From Dryobates pubescens (Eukaryota > Chordata > Aves > Piciformes > Picidae), in the NCBI RefSeq assembly GCF_014839835.1, contig NC_071627.1, positions 18,036,001 to 18,100,000 on the forward strand: 64,000 nucleotides of DNA. The letters are read 5' to 3'. Of the stretch, positions 41,301 to 51,800 are shown one piece after another. The position numbers and the translations under genes were made by a program. Every line of letters begins with the position of its first letter. The stretch's first letter is position 1. Under the pieces are notes generated by a model that saw only the letters and a program-made list of their open reading frames with translations, did no database searches and was not told where the DNA came from.

Positions 41301-44300
41301 CCATCCTCATATGTGTAGAGGGCCCTGGGGAGACACTATGAGTGAGCCACAGCTGTGGGGAGCATGGGGCACCCCTCCCCTTCCCCATCCTGCTAATGCT
41401 GAGGTCAGGACAGGTCCTAGGGGACTGGCCAGGTGTTCCCAAGCAGCCACACAGATACATCAGCCCCTTGCCCCTCATAACTGTGAAAGACCAGGCTACC
41501 AGATGGAGCAAGCAGGACTTTGGGCAGGACCTATTCCTCCAGCCTGCTGGCTAGCAGCTGTGGGACAGGGTCCCAAGGATAGGGACAGAAGGGCTACTTA
41601 GGCACAGGAACCAGCTGGCTGCCATGCTGTGCTGTAAGCCTTACAGTCCCTTGTGCGACCATCCCTGTCCCATCCCAATCCCGCTGGTTACTGACTGGCT
41701 TTGGGGACAGCCCCACACCCCAGTGGGGAACTTGGGACTGCTCACATGCCAGGCTGCGTGAGCCGCTGGCCCAGCAGGCACCAGGCTGGGGGAGGACACC
41801 GGAGCACCAGCAGCAGCAAATCAATGTGCTGCTGGGGTGTGATGGGGCCGTCATGGAGACTGTTCCTTGGAAACCATTCCCAGCGGATGGGAAACTCCCT
41901 CTTGCTCCCACTGTGCCCTGGCCAGCCCTCCCCCCGGGGCTCCGTGGGGACCCCCACCAGCCCACACCTCCCCAGGGGCATGCAGTCAACTATGGGGGGG
42001 TGAGAATGCGTGCCGAATTGGTCCAGGGCGGGTGGGCGAGGGGATGAATGTTGCTAGGCAACCAGCATCCTCCATCACCATGGCAACCCCCCCATCCCAG
42101 CTGGGATGCAACTCGCCCCGATGACGAGGTGATTAGGAGGGGAGCGGGGGAGGCAGGCAGGCAGCAGGGACCTGCCAGGCCCTGGCAGGCACCCAAACCT
42201 GCCTGCCACCATCACGCGCTGCACCCGGAAAGCCAGGGCCACCCGTGCTGGATGCCCCTCACCATCCCTGCACCACGGTGGGTGGCTCTGGTGATTGGCA
42301 TTCAGCTGGCAACACTTGTGCAATGCTTGCCGAAGTGCCAAAACCCTTGTGGTGCTGAGCACAGCCATCCTCACCCAAGCTTGCAGCCTCCAGTCAGAGA
42401 CTGGGGGACAGGAATCGGGAAGGTCCCTATAGGCAAAGCCACTGCCAAACCGTGTCCACGGCTTGAAAGAAAAAGCAAGAAGAAGGCAGGCAGGTGCCTA
42501 ACATGGAGGGGCCCTCCCTCCACCTCCTGGCACCCACTGCCCTGAGCCCCCAGCAGCCAGCCACAGATAATTGCACCAACAAGATTGACTTTAATCCGCA
42601 CATCTCGATCCTGCTAATCAGGCTCCCCAGTCAGCGCCAGCTCCCGGCCTGGAGCCGGCAAAGCTGCTGCAAAGCACTGTCTTTATGTCTGCACTGGGAA
42701 AGGGTAGCAAACACAGCCCCTGACTCCAACTGCAGCCCCAGTCTGGGGGACCTGCTGTGACCTTTGGAGATGATGGCACCATCTGAGGTGAGGCCAGGGC
42801 CGTGGCAGGGGTTGGGGTCTCATAGGGTTGGATACAGCTGGCTGTGGAAAAAGGAGGAAACAAGTATGGCAGAGCCACAGCATCACTACCTGGGGAGCCT
42901 GGTGGGTGCTGGGGCACTGCCTGCTCTCCCCCACCATGCAGGGTAGTACCTGAGCACAGTACTGCTGCCTGCACCCAGGACTGCTCCCAGGGCAGCTAGG
43001 GCTTGCTGTGGGAACAGAGCCTTATTCTGAACACAGCCCAGTAGCATGGCCTGACCTCATGCTGGGATGGATGATCTGGAGGTTTCCAGTTCAGGTGCCA
43101 GTGGGGCTGTGCTGGGGCCAGCAGCGTCCCCAAGGTTGGCCCAGGGTCTCACAGACCAACAGCATCACCACAAGCTGGCTGCAAGGAACAGCTGTGCCAC
43201 AGTGGGGGCAGGCAGCAGCATTGCTTTACCCCCTTCCACAGGCTTTAATCCTCTATCCACCCCTTTCCCAAACCCTGGGGCTCCAGGCATGTGGGTCACC
43301 TGTGGGTGGAGGTGCCCTCTGCAGTCCACGGAGGCAAGGGACTCCTGTGAGGATTCCACATCCCCGGCTCCACTGCCCTTGCACGGCCTCATTGCTCACC
43401 AGAGCCGGCAGAGCACACATGGGTACCAGCATCTGGGGCACCAGCAGCTGCCTGCCCTCCACACCATGTCTGGGGAGGGGGAGCATCGCCCCAGCCCGGG
43501 CACATGTGTTTCCAATGTGGCTGGAAGCTCTAGGGACTCGCCGTGCTCAGAAAGCAGCACCAAATTCCTTTCCGATCGAGTAATAGGCCCCAGCAGCCTC
43601 CGCGGGGTCGGGCAGGGGGAGGGGACGCTCGGACCCTCCCGGACCGGGTTGGAGTGGGGGAATCCCAGACTAAACACAGGGATCTTGAACGGGCAAAAGC
43701 ACAGCATCCCCCAGCACCAGTCTAGGGCTGGTCTCTGGCACAGTGTCCTCACAGCCCCCGGCTGAGCCAGGCTGTGTTCCTGTCGAGGGACAGACTCCAT
43801 CACCCTGCCTGATACAGCTCCCTCCAGCATCACCATTCATCCCGCACCCGGGCACTGGGCCCTGCAGCAGGGATGCTGCTCCCAGTGGCTCCAAGTCCCG
43901 GGCAGCCCCGGTGACCATGGGATGGAAGGGACAGGAATGATGGGGCGAGTTCAGCCCCGAGGATGGGGATGGTGGGGACTCACTGCCCAGCCAGGGCTCA
44001 GCGCTGGAAGCAGGGAGGGCCGGCCTCGGTGCTCGCCTTCCCGGGAACCGTTTCTGCTGCTCTCAGCACCTTTGGCAGGGAGGGCTGCTTTGCAGCGGAT
44101 GCCGGGAAGCGAGATGTACCCAGAGCTGACAGCTGTCTCCTGGCCGGCAATATGCACCCTGCTCGCCCACAAAACCCTTAGGCTGGCTGCTGGACCGAGG
44201 AACTCCCCAGAGACCCAGGGCTGGCAGGGCGCAGGACCTTCCCTAGTCTGCCTAGCCCAGGGGTCTCCCAGCCCTGTCCCAAGAGCAGGAAACCTGACTA

Positions 44301-45541
44301 GACAGCGGTATGCATTCCAGATGGGTTCTGGATCCCCATCGGCTGGGTGTTAGGTGCACCCTGAACAGAGGATGGATGGTCCCCAGCTGCAGGGTGGGTG
44401 CCCACTCGCACGGCAGGCACCCCTTCCAGAGAACAGCATCACCCCACGTTGCCCATCACCCTGGCTCTGCTCAGCCAGCTGCACACCAGGCTGCCAGAAG
44501 CATCTCCCTGCTGTGCACAGCACAGGCAATCTTGAGGGTCAAGAAGAAGGGGTCCCGGGGGCAGGTGGTCACAGCCAGCTCCACAGCACCAGGGTGGGTC
44601 CGGAAGATGTGGGTGGGCATTGGGAGAACAAGGGTGGTGGTGGGATGATCTCTACCAGCTGCTGCACCGGCTGCACCAGGGCCTGGATCTGGCCGGGGCT
44701 CGGCTCCCGCAGCCCGGGGTGCCCCACACCGGGGATACAGGCAGGACATGGGGGCCCGGGGGCTACCCCCTGGGGAAGGCCAACCCCTGCCCCGAACCCG
44801 CGGCAACCCCAGCCCGGCGGTGCGTCTTGTACCGACGCACCGCGGCCTCCGCGGAGTGAGGCACCCCAGGAGTTTGAGGGACCAGCCCCAGGAGGGGATG
44901 TTCGGTCCCCCTGCGGCCGCAGGCCTCGCTCTGCCGGGAAGAGGGGCCGCCTGCTGCCGGCCGGGAGCGGGGCCGGGCTGGGGGCGCCCCGATCCACACC
45001 TCCCTCTGGGCGCCCCTGCCCGCTGCTCCGGCTGCAGACAATAGCCTGGGACCCAGGGCCTGGCCCAGCACCGGGTAGGGGTAGCCCCGAGCCCTCCCCT
45101 CCGGGAGCCGACCCTCCGTTCCCCGCGCTCGCTGCCCCGGCTGGGGTTCGGGCCGCTCCGGGGGGTGCTCCCGGGAGCGGTGGGTTCCGGCATTAGCACG
45201 TGCCGGCCCGGCGCAGACAAAGCGCGGACCGCGCCCCGTCCCGGTGCAGCGGCGGGCAGGTGCGGGTAACGGGGGCGGCAGGACGGGCACGCCACCCCCA
45301 CGCCGCCCCGCCCGTCTTTGTGTGCCGGTGCTCCCGACACCGCGGGCCCGGGGAGGCGCGGGGCGCAGCGCGGGGCGCGGCCGGTGTTACCGGGCGGCTC
45401 CGTGCACAAAGGGCGGCGGCGGCGGGGACAAAGGGGCGGCGGCGGGCGCGCTCACCAGTCGGTGGGGCTGTCCTCGCCGATCACGTCCTGGTAGGAGGCG
45501 AGCAGCTCCAGGCGGTGCGCCGCGAAGCCGACGCCAGCCAT
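35046..45541 (-). CDS. DBN1: Drebrin (F-actin side-binding protein)
   Basis: Binds and stabilises actin filaments in neurites and dendritic spines. Coding exons in transcript order: 45541-45456, 41324-41269, 41169-41057, 40848-40774, 40698-40552, 40384-40307, 40214-40063, 39901-39838, 39710-39651, 39535-39421, optional 38186-38049, 37121-36990, 35979-35435, 35339-35237, 35116-35046. This gives 598 aa (embryonic form) or 644 aa with the adult exon. Start [14 protein letters not shown] opens the ADF-homology domain (to about residue 134; [19 protein letters not shown]). A charged coiled coil follows (about 160-257, [21 protein letters not shown]). The Homer ligand PPATF is kept. The second mammalian one, PPPVF, reads PQPVF. 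The end is DITCWDTDP and an acidic tail. The intron after exon 7 starts with GC, not GT. All other introns are GT-AG. Confidence 0.96.
36290..36920 (-). repeat. Degenerate minisatellite in DBN1 intron
   Basis: Imperfect units of roughly 30-45 bp built on GGGATGCACTGG and GCAGCAG-type words repeat across the intron between drebrin exons 36990-37121 and 35435-35979. The regular spacing keeps a long serine/leucine-rich minus frame open, but this is repeat-derived and not a gene. Confidence 0.7.
37230..37870 (-). repeat. Degenerate GGGCACAGCC-type minisatellite in DBN1 intron
   Basis: The stretch is made of diverged units around GGCACAGCCTGCCC, repeating every 25-50 bp, between the adult drebrin exon and the next constitutive exon. 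It explains a 329-codon plus-strand frame that has no other support. Confidence 0.65.
38049..38186 (-). CDS. DBN1: Drebrin A-specific (adult, neuronal) alternative exon
   Basis: This 138-nt cassette (46 codons) has phase 1 at both ends and can be skipped without breaking the frame. It encodes [16 protein letters not shown], a run of eight serines, [16 protein letters not shown] and LSSFFPC. That matches the insert I know from mammalian drebrin A (CPFIKASDSGPS...[12 protein letters not shown]), which appears when embryonic drebrin E is replaced in maturing neurons. The length equals the rat insert of 46 aa. The donor is T|GTAGGT and the acceptor CTCTCAGCAG. The serine run is encoded by a TCC triplet repeat. 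Confidence 0.93.
38191..38305 (-). promoter_or_regulatory. CU-rich tract upstream of the drebrin A exon
   Basis: On the transcribed strand the 115 nt before the adult-exon acceptor are almost purely pyrimidine. They include 45 nt of uninterrupted (CT)n (plus 38261-38305), then TCTCTCTGTCTCCCTGTCTG-type words and TCTTTCTCTCAG. Such tracts are binding sites for PTB proteins, which silence neuronal exons outside neurons. The role is inferred. Confidence 0.6.
38404..38472 (-). repeat. Short GGGAGGATGGCAGGAC tandem repeat
   Basis: About four imperfect 16-18 bp units lie in the DBN1 intron between exons 39421-39535 and 38049-38186. Confidence 0.7.
38535..38770 (-). repeat. CACAGCAC-type degenerate tandem repeat
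   Basis: A run of diverged ACAGCACAGC / CCCACAGCA words lies in the same DBN1 intron. Together with the GA/CT tract and the two minisatellites, it leaves the adult exon surrounded by tandem repeats on both sides. Confidence 0.7.
41325..45455 (-). other. DBN1 intron 1
   Basis: This is a 4.1-kb intron between the start exon and exon 2. It contains an RFX-like inverted repeat at 42050-42062 (GTTGCTAGGCAAC), followed 18 nt later by a half-site with CATGGCAAC, and the downstream half of the DBN1 CpG island. Long GC-rich frames here (for example plus 44354-45196) have no family resemblance I can name. I see no nested gene. Confidence 0.55.
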
Positions 45542-45800
45542 GGCAGGGCCGGGATGCTGCCGGGGGGGACCGGAGGGACCGGCCGCCTGCCCGCCTCCGA
45601 GACACTGCCGCAGCGGCCGGGCGGAGGGGCGAGCGGCGGGGAGGCTCCGCCCGCCGCCGCGCCCGGTCCTAGCGCCGTGAACGGCGCCCCCCCACCCCGC
45701 CTCCACGCCTCCACCCCTCCACCCCTCCAGCACCGGCCTTCGCCCCCGCCCCGGCCCCCGCCGCGCCCCTGGGGGACCCCACCCACCCGCCGTGCCGCCG
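44890..45800 (-). promoter_or_regulatory. DBN1 CpG-island promoter
   Basis: A dense CpG stretch covers the first coding exon (45456-45541) and its upstream side. The start codon context is GCC ATG G. No TATA box is apparent, as is common for CpG-island promoters. Transcription probably starts within about 250 nt upstream of 45541. Confidence 0.7.
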
Positions 45801-48005
45801 GGCATCTCACCGAGACCCCTGGGGTACGGGCAGCTTCGCCCCTGCATCGGACTGCTGCCGGGATCCTGCACCTCGGGCCATTCCATGCAGCCTGGACCGT
45901 CCCCTGCCCTAGGGACCCTGAGCCCCAAAAATCTGCACCCCAGCTCGACTCTATTGACGGAAGCTGCACCCCGGGTGGTTCCAGTGGGTGCAGCCTTTAT
46001 GGGGACTCTTGCTGCTTACTTGCCCCTCCATCCCGGTGCTCCCAACCCCTTCCGATCCCCTCAGGATCCTGGCCAGGCTTGTACAACAGGGTCTTTTCCA
46101 GGAGGTTTTGTCTCTGTGAATTCGTATTGCTGCTTTAGCGCTGTCCCAGCGCAGGGCTCCTTAGGGGCTCCAAGCTGGGCCCGCGTGCTCCAGCGAGGAC
46201 AAGCACCATGCCCTGCTTCATGCTGCTTCCCTGACCCTGGCATTGCCCTCACTCTGATCAGAACTGTTTTGAAGAGATCGCCATGCCTGAGAGACAGGGG
46301 GGAGTGTACAGGGCCTGATACTCGCTGGCTGGGGTGAGCAATCTGTGGATGAGCGCCCCAAGCTCTGTCCTGCACACTCTCCTTGCACCACCGTTTCCAA
46401 GCCAGACGAGATTCGGAGCCGCCCTAAGAGGCTACGAGAGTTTGGGAGCAGCTGTAGAGCAGCTGCCGGGGCCAGCGCAGGGGCCGAGGCTGTGGTAGGT
46501 GCCCCACAAGCGGCTCAGCTGGCTTTGAGGGTGAATGTAGTGAGATCTCAAAGACATGGTGGGAGCCCTCAGCCCGCCGCCGTCAGGCTTTGTTCTCAGA
46601 GCAGCACGGCTGCAGCCCCTCCCCAGGCTCCACCTCCGCAGCCCACCCGAGACCCTCCTTCTGCACAAGTTCCTCACATGGTGCGCAGAGCTGGTGGGCA
46701 AGACCTACTCTTGGCAAAGCGTGGAGGCACCTTGGGTGGTAGAGACAGCATCGGTGGGGTCAGAAGCAACAGGACACCAGCCAGAACCAGCTAAGCCCCC
46801 AGTTGGTGCAGGTCCTCCCTCAGGCTGCAGCACCACAGCTCGGCCCTGGCCTTGCTCCAAGGAAGGGTACCCTGGAGCTGAGCTGGCACAACCTGTTCCA
46901 GGGCTCCGTCCTGCATGGCTGCCTCCCTCTGCTCACAGGTTGCTGTCTTGGCTGTGACAGGATTGGCTCAGTGGCTGCTCATGTGGAGATGCAATCACCT
47001 CACCTTCCCTTGTGCTTCCCCTGACCTTGGTTGCCCAGCTAGGACTTAAGCTTGGGAACTTACCACATCCCTGCTTGCCCTGGCTCTGCCAGGCTGGCAC
47101 TGGCTGTTTCTGTCCTGTTTTGCAGATGTGTCTGTTGCTTCTTGGTGCGACCATCCCATCACTCACATATGCCTCAGCTCGACTGCCCAGCCCCAGCCCA
47201 GACTGCCTCCATCATTCTTACTTTCCCTTCCCCATCTTTGAGAGAGTTTTGCTCTCCTGTAGCTAGCATGAGGAAGATGTAGCGCCAGGGAGATGTGGCA
47301 TGGCAGCTGCAGGTCAGCTCTGGGTGATAGCAGGAGGCATTTGGTTTCCTGCAGCCATCTCCTGCTCCCAGCAGAACCTTCCAGTAGATTAGCAAGACAA
47401 TTTTCCTTACAATTGCTCATCATGGCAAGAGCTGCAATTATTAATGACCGTTGCAGCTGCCAGAGCAGAGCAGGAGGAGTGGCTCTTCCCCAGAGCCGCT
47501 GCCCCTGAGCCTGTTCCAGCCGGAGGCGCTGGTGTGGCCTCACACCCATCCCAGAGGACAGCAGCTGCAGCACATGAGCCAACGCTTGGCTGCTCAGCGC
47601 CGGAGCACGCCCAGAGTGCTGCACGTGGCCCCCGCGCACACCACCGCTGCTTGTCCCCTGCACAGGACTAGCACTCAGTAAGCAGCAGGACTAGGGACAC
47701 TGCCAGGTAAGGAGTGGCGAGGGGGCTGCATGATCCAACACCTGCCCCATGACCCCTTGAAGTAGTTTTGCCCTTCAGATTGATTACTGCCTCCATTAGC
47801 AGTCCTACCTCCCATGAAGAGAGAGGGGTGACCTAGACAACAGGAGGGGTCCAGCCCCAGCTGATAGAGGCCGAAAAATCAGAGGGGGAGGTTTTCCCTG
47901 GAAATCTGGAAGGACCTGAGTCAGTCCCCAGGGGGGAACAGGGCAAGGGCTAAGCATGACCTTCCCAGCTGGCTACACTTCACTTGGTGAAACCGCAGGC
48001 CTGGA
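45800..48005. other. Spacer between DBN1 and PDLIM7
   Basis: No exon is supported on either strand. The segment is mostly GC-rich. An AT-rich island at 47390-47455 (with CAATTATTAATGA) stands out and could be a regulatory element. Confidence 0.5.
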
Positions 48006-48009
48006 GGGA

Positions 48010-48876
48010 GGCAGCACTTGCAGAGAAGTGTTTATTAAAGGCACTAAAAGCACCGTGGCTACATCAGAAGCAGCCTAACTGGAGAGTGTGGGTTTGGGAG
48101 GGGCACTTACAGATTGTGACAGCAGTGGCAGAGCACTCTTTGGTAGGAAGCCATGCCCAAGCCTTGCAGAGCCCACCAGCCATCATTACATGTTGTGAGC
48201 CCACCACCAGGTGGGTTTGGTGTGCTGCCCTGCTCCCTGGCCCAGCCAGTCTGGGGGTGCTGCCATATGCCAGCCCCCACATGCCAGCCCAAGGAATTAG
48301 CAGGCCAGCTGGGTTGGGGCACATGAAGCACAGACTCCCATGCACACAGACAGGTAGGAACCCATGGCAGTAGGCATAAGAGTGGCCAGAGGCTTGCTGC
48401 AGGCAGGGCCCCGGCAGGGGAGCAGGGCTGAGTCTCCAGCCATGCACTAAGCACACAGCAGGGAAAGTGGGTGGGCTGGCCCTCACCCACTCAGGGATGT
48501 ACTGGGACCATCCCTGCCCCCGTACTGAAACTGCCAGGCAGATGGGCCCCAGCTGAGCAAGGGAATAGCCCTTGGTGGTTCAGAACTTCCCCAGCTCCAG
48601 CCTCAGCAGGGCTGCAGTCACGATGCTGTGTGGCCTGGGGGCAGGAGACCCATGCAGTGTCCCATTACCAGGGCTCCTAGGGCCAGTTGAGGAGCACAGA
48701 AGAAGCCATTGAGCTATAAGGGGCTCTGGACCCAGCACTCTCCAGCTGGAGCCAGGAAAGAGGAAGGAACAAGGAGTAGGTATGAGGGCCCAGCCTGTCT
48801 CCCTGGGCACAGCAGCAGTGGGGAGAAAAGCATGCAGGGCCAGGGGCACACGTGGGCACAGCTGAGCTCCTGCCCC
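48010..48876 (-). terminator. PDLIM7 3'UTR and poly(A) signal
   Basis: On the minus strand AATAAA (plus 48031-48036) lies about 840 nt past the PDLIM7 stop codon. The interval between shows no other gene and is taken as 3'UTR. Confidence 0.8.
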
Positions 48877-51800
48877 TCACACATGGGAGAAAGCATGGCT
48901 CTTGCAGAGCGGCTTGTCCTTCTTAGAGTAGAACGTCTTCCCTTCCAGGTTGGTCTGGCAGATCTGCAGAGGAGAGTGCAGGTAGTCAGGTCAGGGGGGC
49001 TGAGACAGTCCCCGAGTGCCCTCCCCAAGGCCCAGGGCTCAGAACTGGCATCACACAGCTGCCAAGGAGCAGGAGGCTCAGAGCAGGGTCCCAAGACACC
49101 AGCACAGAGCCAAGTGAGGAAAATCATGCGGTGGCAGGGAGAGCCCCAGCCCCCATCAGCAGCCGGGGAGGGAGGCACAGGGCTCACCGCGCAGACGAAG
49201 CAAGTGTCGTGCCAGCTGAATCCCAGTGCCTCCAGGAACCGGTCCCCAGCGTCAATCTTGAAGTCACAGCCACGGCACTTGGTGCCAAACATCTTCTCAT
49301 AGTCTGTGAGGAGAGGCAGAGACCAGGTCAGTAGGGTTTCCAGGGGAGCAGGGCTGCAGCACAGCTGGGATCCCACAAGCACAGCCTGCAGAAAATTCAC
49401 TCCCAGCCCCGGGGCAGACAATGCCCAAGACACCAGGGAGAGATGCCTGTGCAACACAGGGCAGCCGCAGGGAGAAGGCAAACTTCATCTCCCAGGATGC
49501 AGTGCTCACCCTTGATGTACATCCTCTGTCATCTCCATGGCAACACAGGGACAATGGCACTACCCAGTGGCAGCCAGGGAGGATTGGGATGGAGCGCTCA
49601 GGACAGCAAAAAGGGGGTCCCTGCATTCCCTATGGCCCAGGGAGAGCCCTGCAGTGCCAGACAGCTCATTCCCCACCCCTGTGGGCTGCTGCTGAGCCCT
49701 GATGGTGCTCGATGTCCCATGGCCATGCAGAGTGACACACAGAGTCCCTGGGTCCTACCTCTCTCACAGTAGGGCTGTCCCTCCTCCATGTAGAAGGCAC
49801 GGTTGCGGATGGGAGTTTTGCAGGCAGCACACATGAAGCACTGCACATGCCAGGTCATCTTCAGTGCATGCATGACCTCCTGAAGAGGAACCATTGTCAG
49901 CCAGGGATGGGACCACCCTGTGCTACAGGGGAGCCTCACCCAAGGCAGAAAGGGACATAGAGGGCCCATGGGATGGCATCAGGACAGGAAGGGACAGAGC
50001 CAGGCACCTGCAGGGGAATGGAGAGCAAGGACAGGAGGTGGGGGGCAGGCAAAGGGACACTCACTCCAGTGATCTTCTTCTTGCACTTGGCACAGCTGGG
50101 CGCATAGCGCGTGTCATAGCACTTGGGGCAGAAGATGGAGCCCTTCTCCTCAAAGAAGCCACCCTCATCCAGCACTTTCCTGCACTGGCAGCAGGTGAAC
50201 TCCTCAGGGTGGTAATAGTGTCCCAGTGCCACCAAGTACCGTCCCCTGTAGCAGGACAGAATCACATCAGCCACGCTGGGACCCCAGACACTGGCATGGC
50301 AGTGGTGGTGGCCAGGGCTCACCTGATGACCTTGTTGCACTTGTAGCAGAGGGGTGTGCGGTTGGAAGCCTCGGGGCCCTGCTGGGCGGCCTGCACGATG
50401 GAGCTGCGGTTCTGCATGGGGGTCGGCGTGGCCGGCTGGCTGTGCTTGCTCACCACCGTGCTGGTCTTGTCTGGGGCATAGCGCTCCGCAAACGAGGGGT
50501 CGACAGCCCAGGGAGGGCGGCTGGTAGGGCCAGGGGTCGCGGCAGGGGTCCTAGGGGCTGCACACACACTTCAGTCTCCAGGACAGTGCTCCAGATCCCT
50601 TGACAGCCCCCTCCCAGTGCCCATGGATGTGCAAGCAGCAGCCCCCAGCACCACCATCTCTCTCCCTCCTGAGTCCAGAGGAAATGTTTTGCTTACCCAG
50701 TCCTGGCTCAGTCTTCATCGCTGCTCCTGGGGATGGGTCCAGCACGGAGACCTGGCTACAGAACAAGCAGTTAATCCAGCTTGTCCCACTTGCCCTCACT
50801 GCCCAGCTGGCCTGTGCATGCAGGCAGTATCCTGTCACCCTCACAAGCAGGCAGGAGTGTCTGGCCAAGCCCCCATGCTCAGCCAGTAGCTGGTTTGTTG
50901 ATGGAGTACACCAAGCCAAGTGCCTTTAGCCCTGCAAAGATACATCACTCCCACGGTCTATGGCACCCATCACGGTGGTCTGGGAAGTAGATGCCTCCTA
51001 GGTTCCAAAGACCCACCTCTGGGCTGTTCCAGACTGACCAGAGACACCTGGGACCACACGGACCCCAGCTGCCTGCTTATACACGGTGGCCATCCCCACC
51101 CTCATCAGGGTGCAAAGGGGCTTGGACCTGACACAGAATGGAGAACCTCAGGGTCCCACTCTGGTAGAGATGAGGCCAGGTTGGTCCTGGGAGAGGTAAG
51201 ATCTGTGCCCCTTGGCAGGTTGCCAGCATTGGACTTGGGCACAGACAGGGCAAGCTAGGGCCAGAGAGGCATGGCCCGCTCAAGAGCGGGGCCAGGGACA
51301 GAGGCAGAGCCAGTGGTGTTATGCCTCTTCAACACAGAGAGACTACTACAAAACCAGGAGCAGTTATTTGTGGCAGAGTGAACCAGGTACAACTGGGACC
51401 CAACATTCACAGCACTAGGGCAGAAGACATCACGGACAAGCAAAGTTAAAAACAAGGGGCAATGTGCACCACCCCTGCATAGGGCAAGGACTAAATCCTC
51501 CCCAGCCTCAGCTCCCTTTCCTGCACCCACATGAGAAGCCAGTGACACTTGCCCAGCTCTGCCCAGCCCCATGCTAGGCTCATAGGAAACTGTTCCAAGT
51601 ACAGGCACTGCCCACACACACCATCCCCAGCAAGGTGTTGCCAGTGCCATCAGCTGCCCCCAGCCCACTGTGTTCAGGAACCCACGGCGCAGTTTGTTAT
51701 CCCCAGCTCAGTGTCAGCCCGTGCCCAGAGGCCTGCATGGGAAATGCAGCCCTGCGTGCAGCTCCTGCTGCCACCCTGGCACACACTACCCTTACCTGGG

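Noticed and set aside
44354-45196. 280-codon plus-strand frame and 312-codon minus-strand frame over the DBN1 CpG island
   Set aside because: Long frames are expected in CpG islands because stop codons are rare there. The residues are Pro/Gly/Arg-rich with no family motif, and no splice or poly(A) signal supports a gene.
50697-50751. Acceptor AG|GTCTCC for the PDLIM7 exon after cassette D
   Set aside because: That site breaks the frame. The acceptor four bases upstream (CTGTAG|CCAGG) keeps the frame and reproduces the human Ser-Gln-Val junction.
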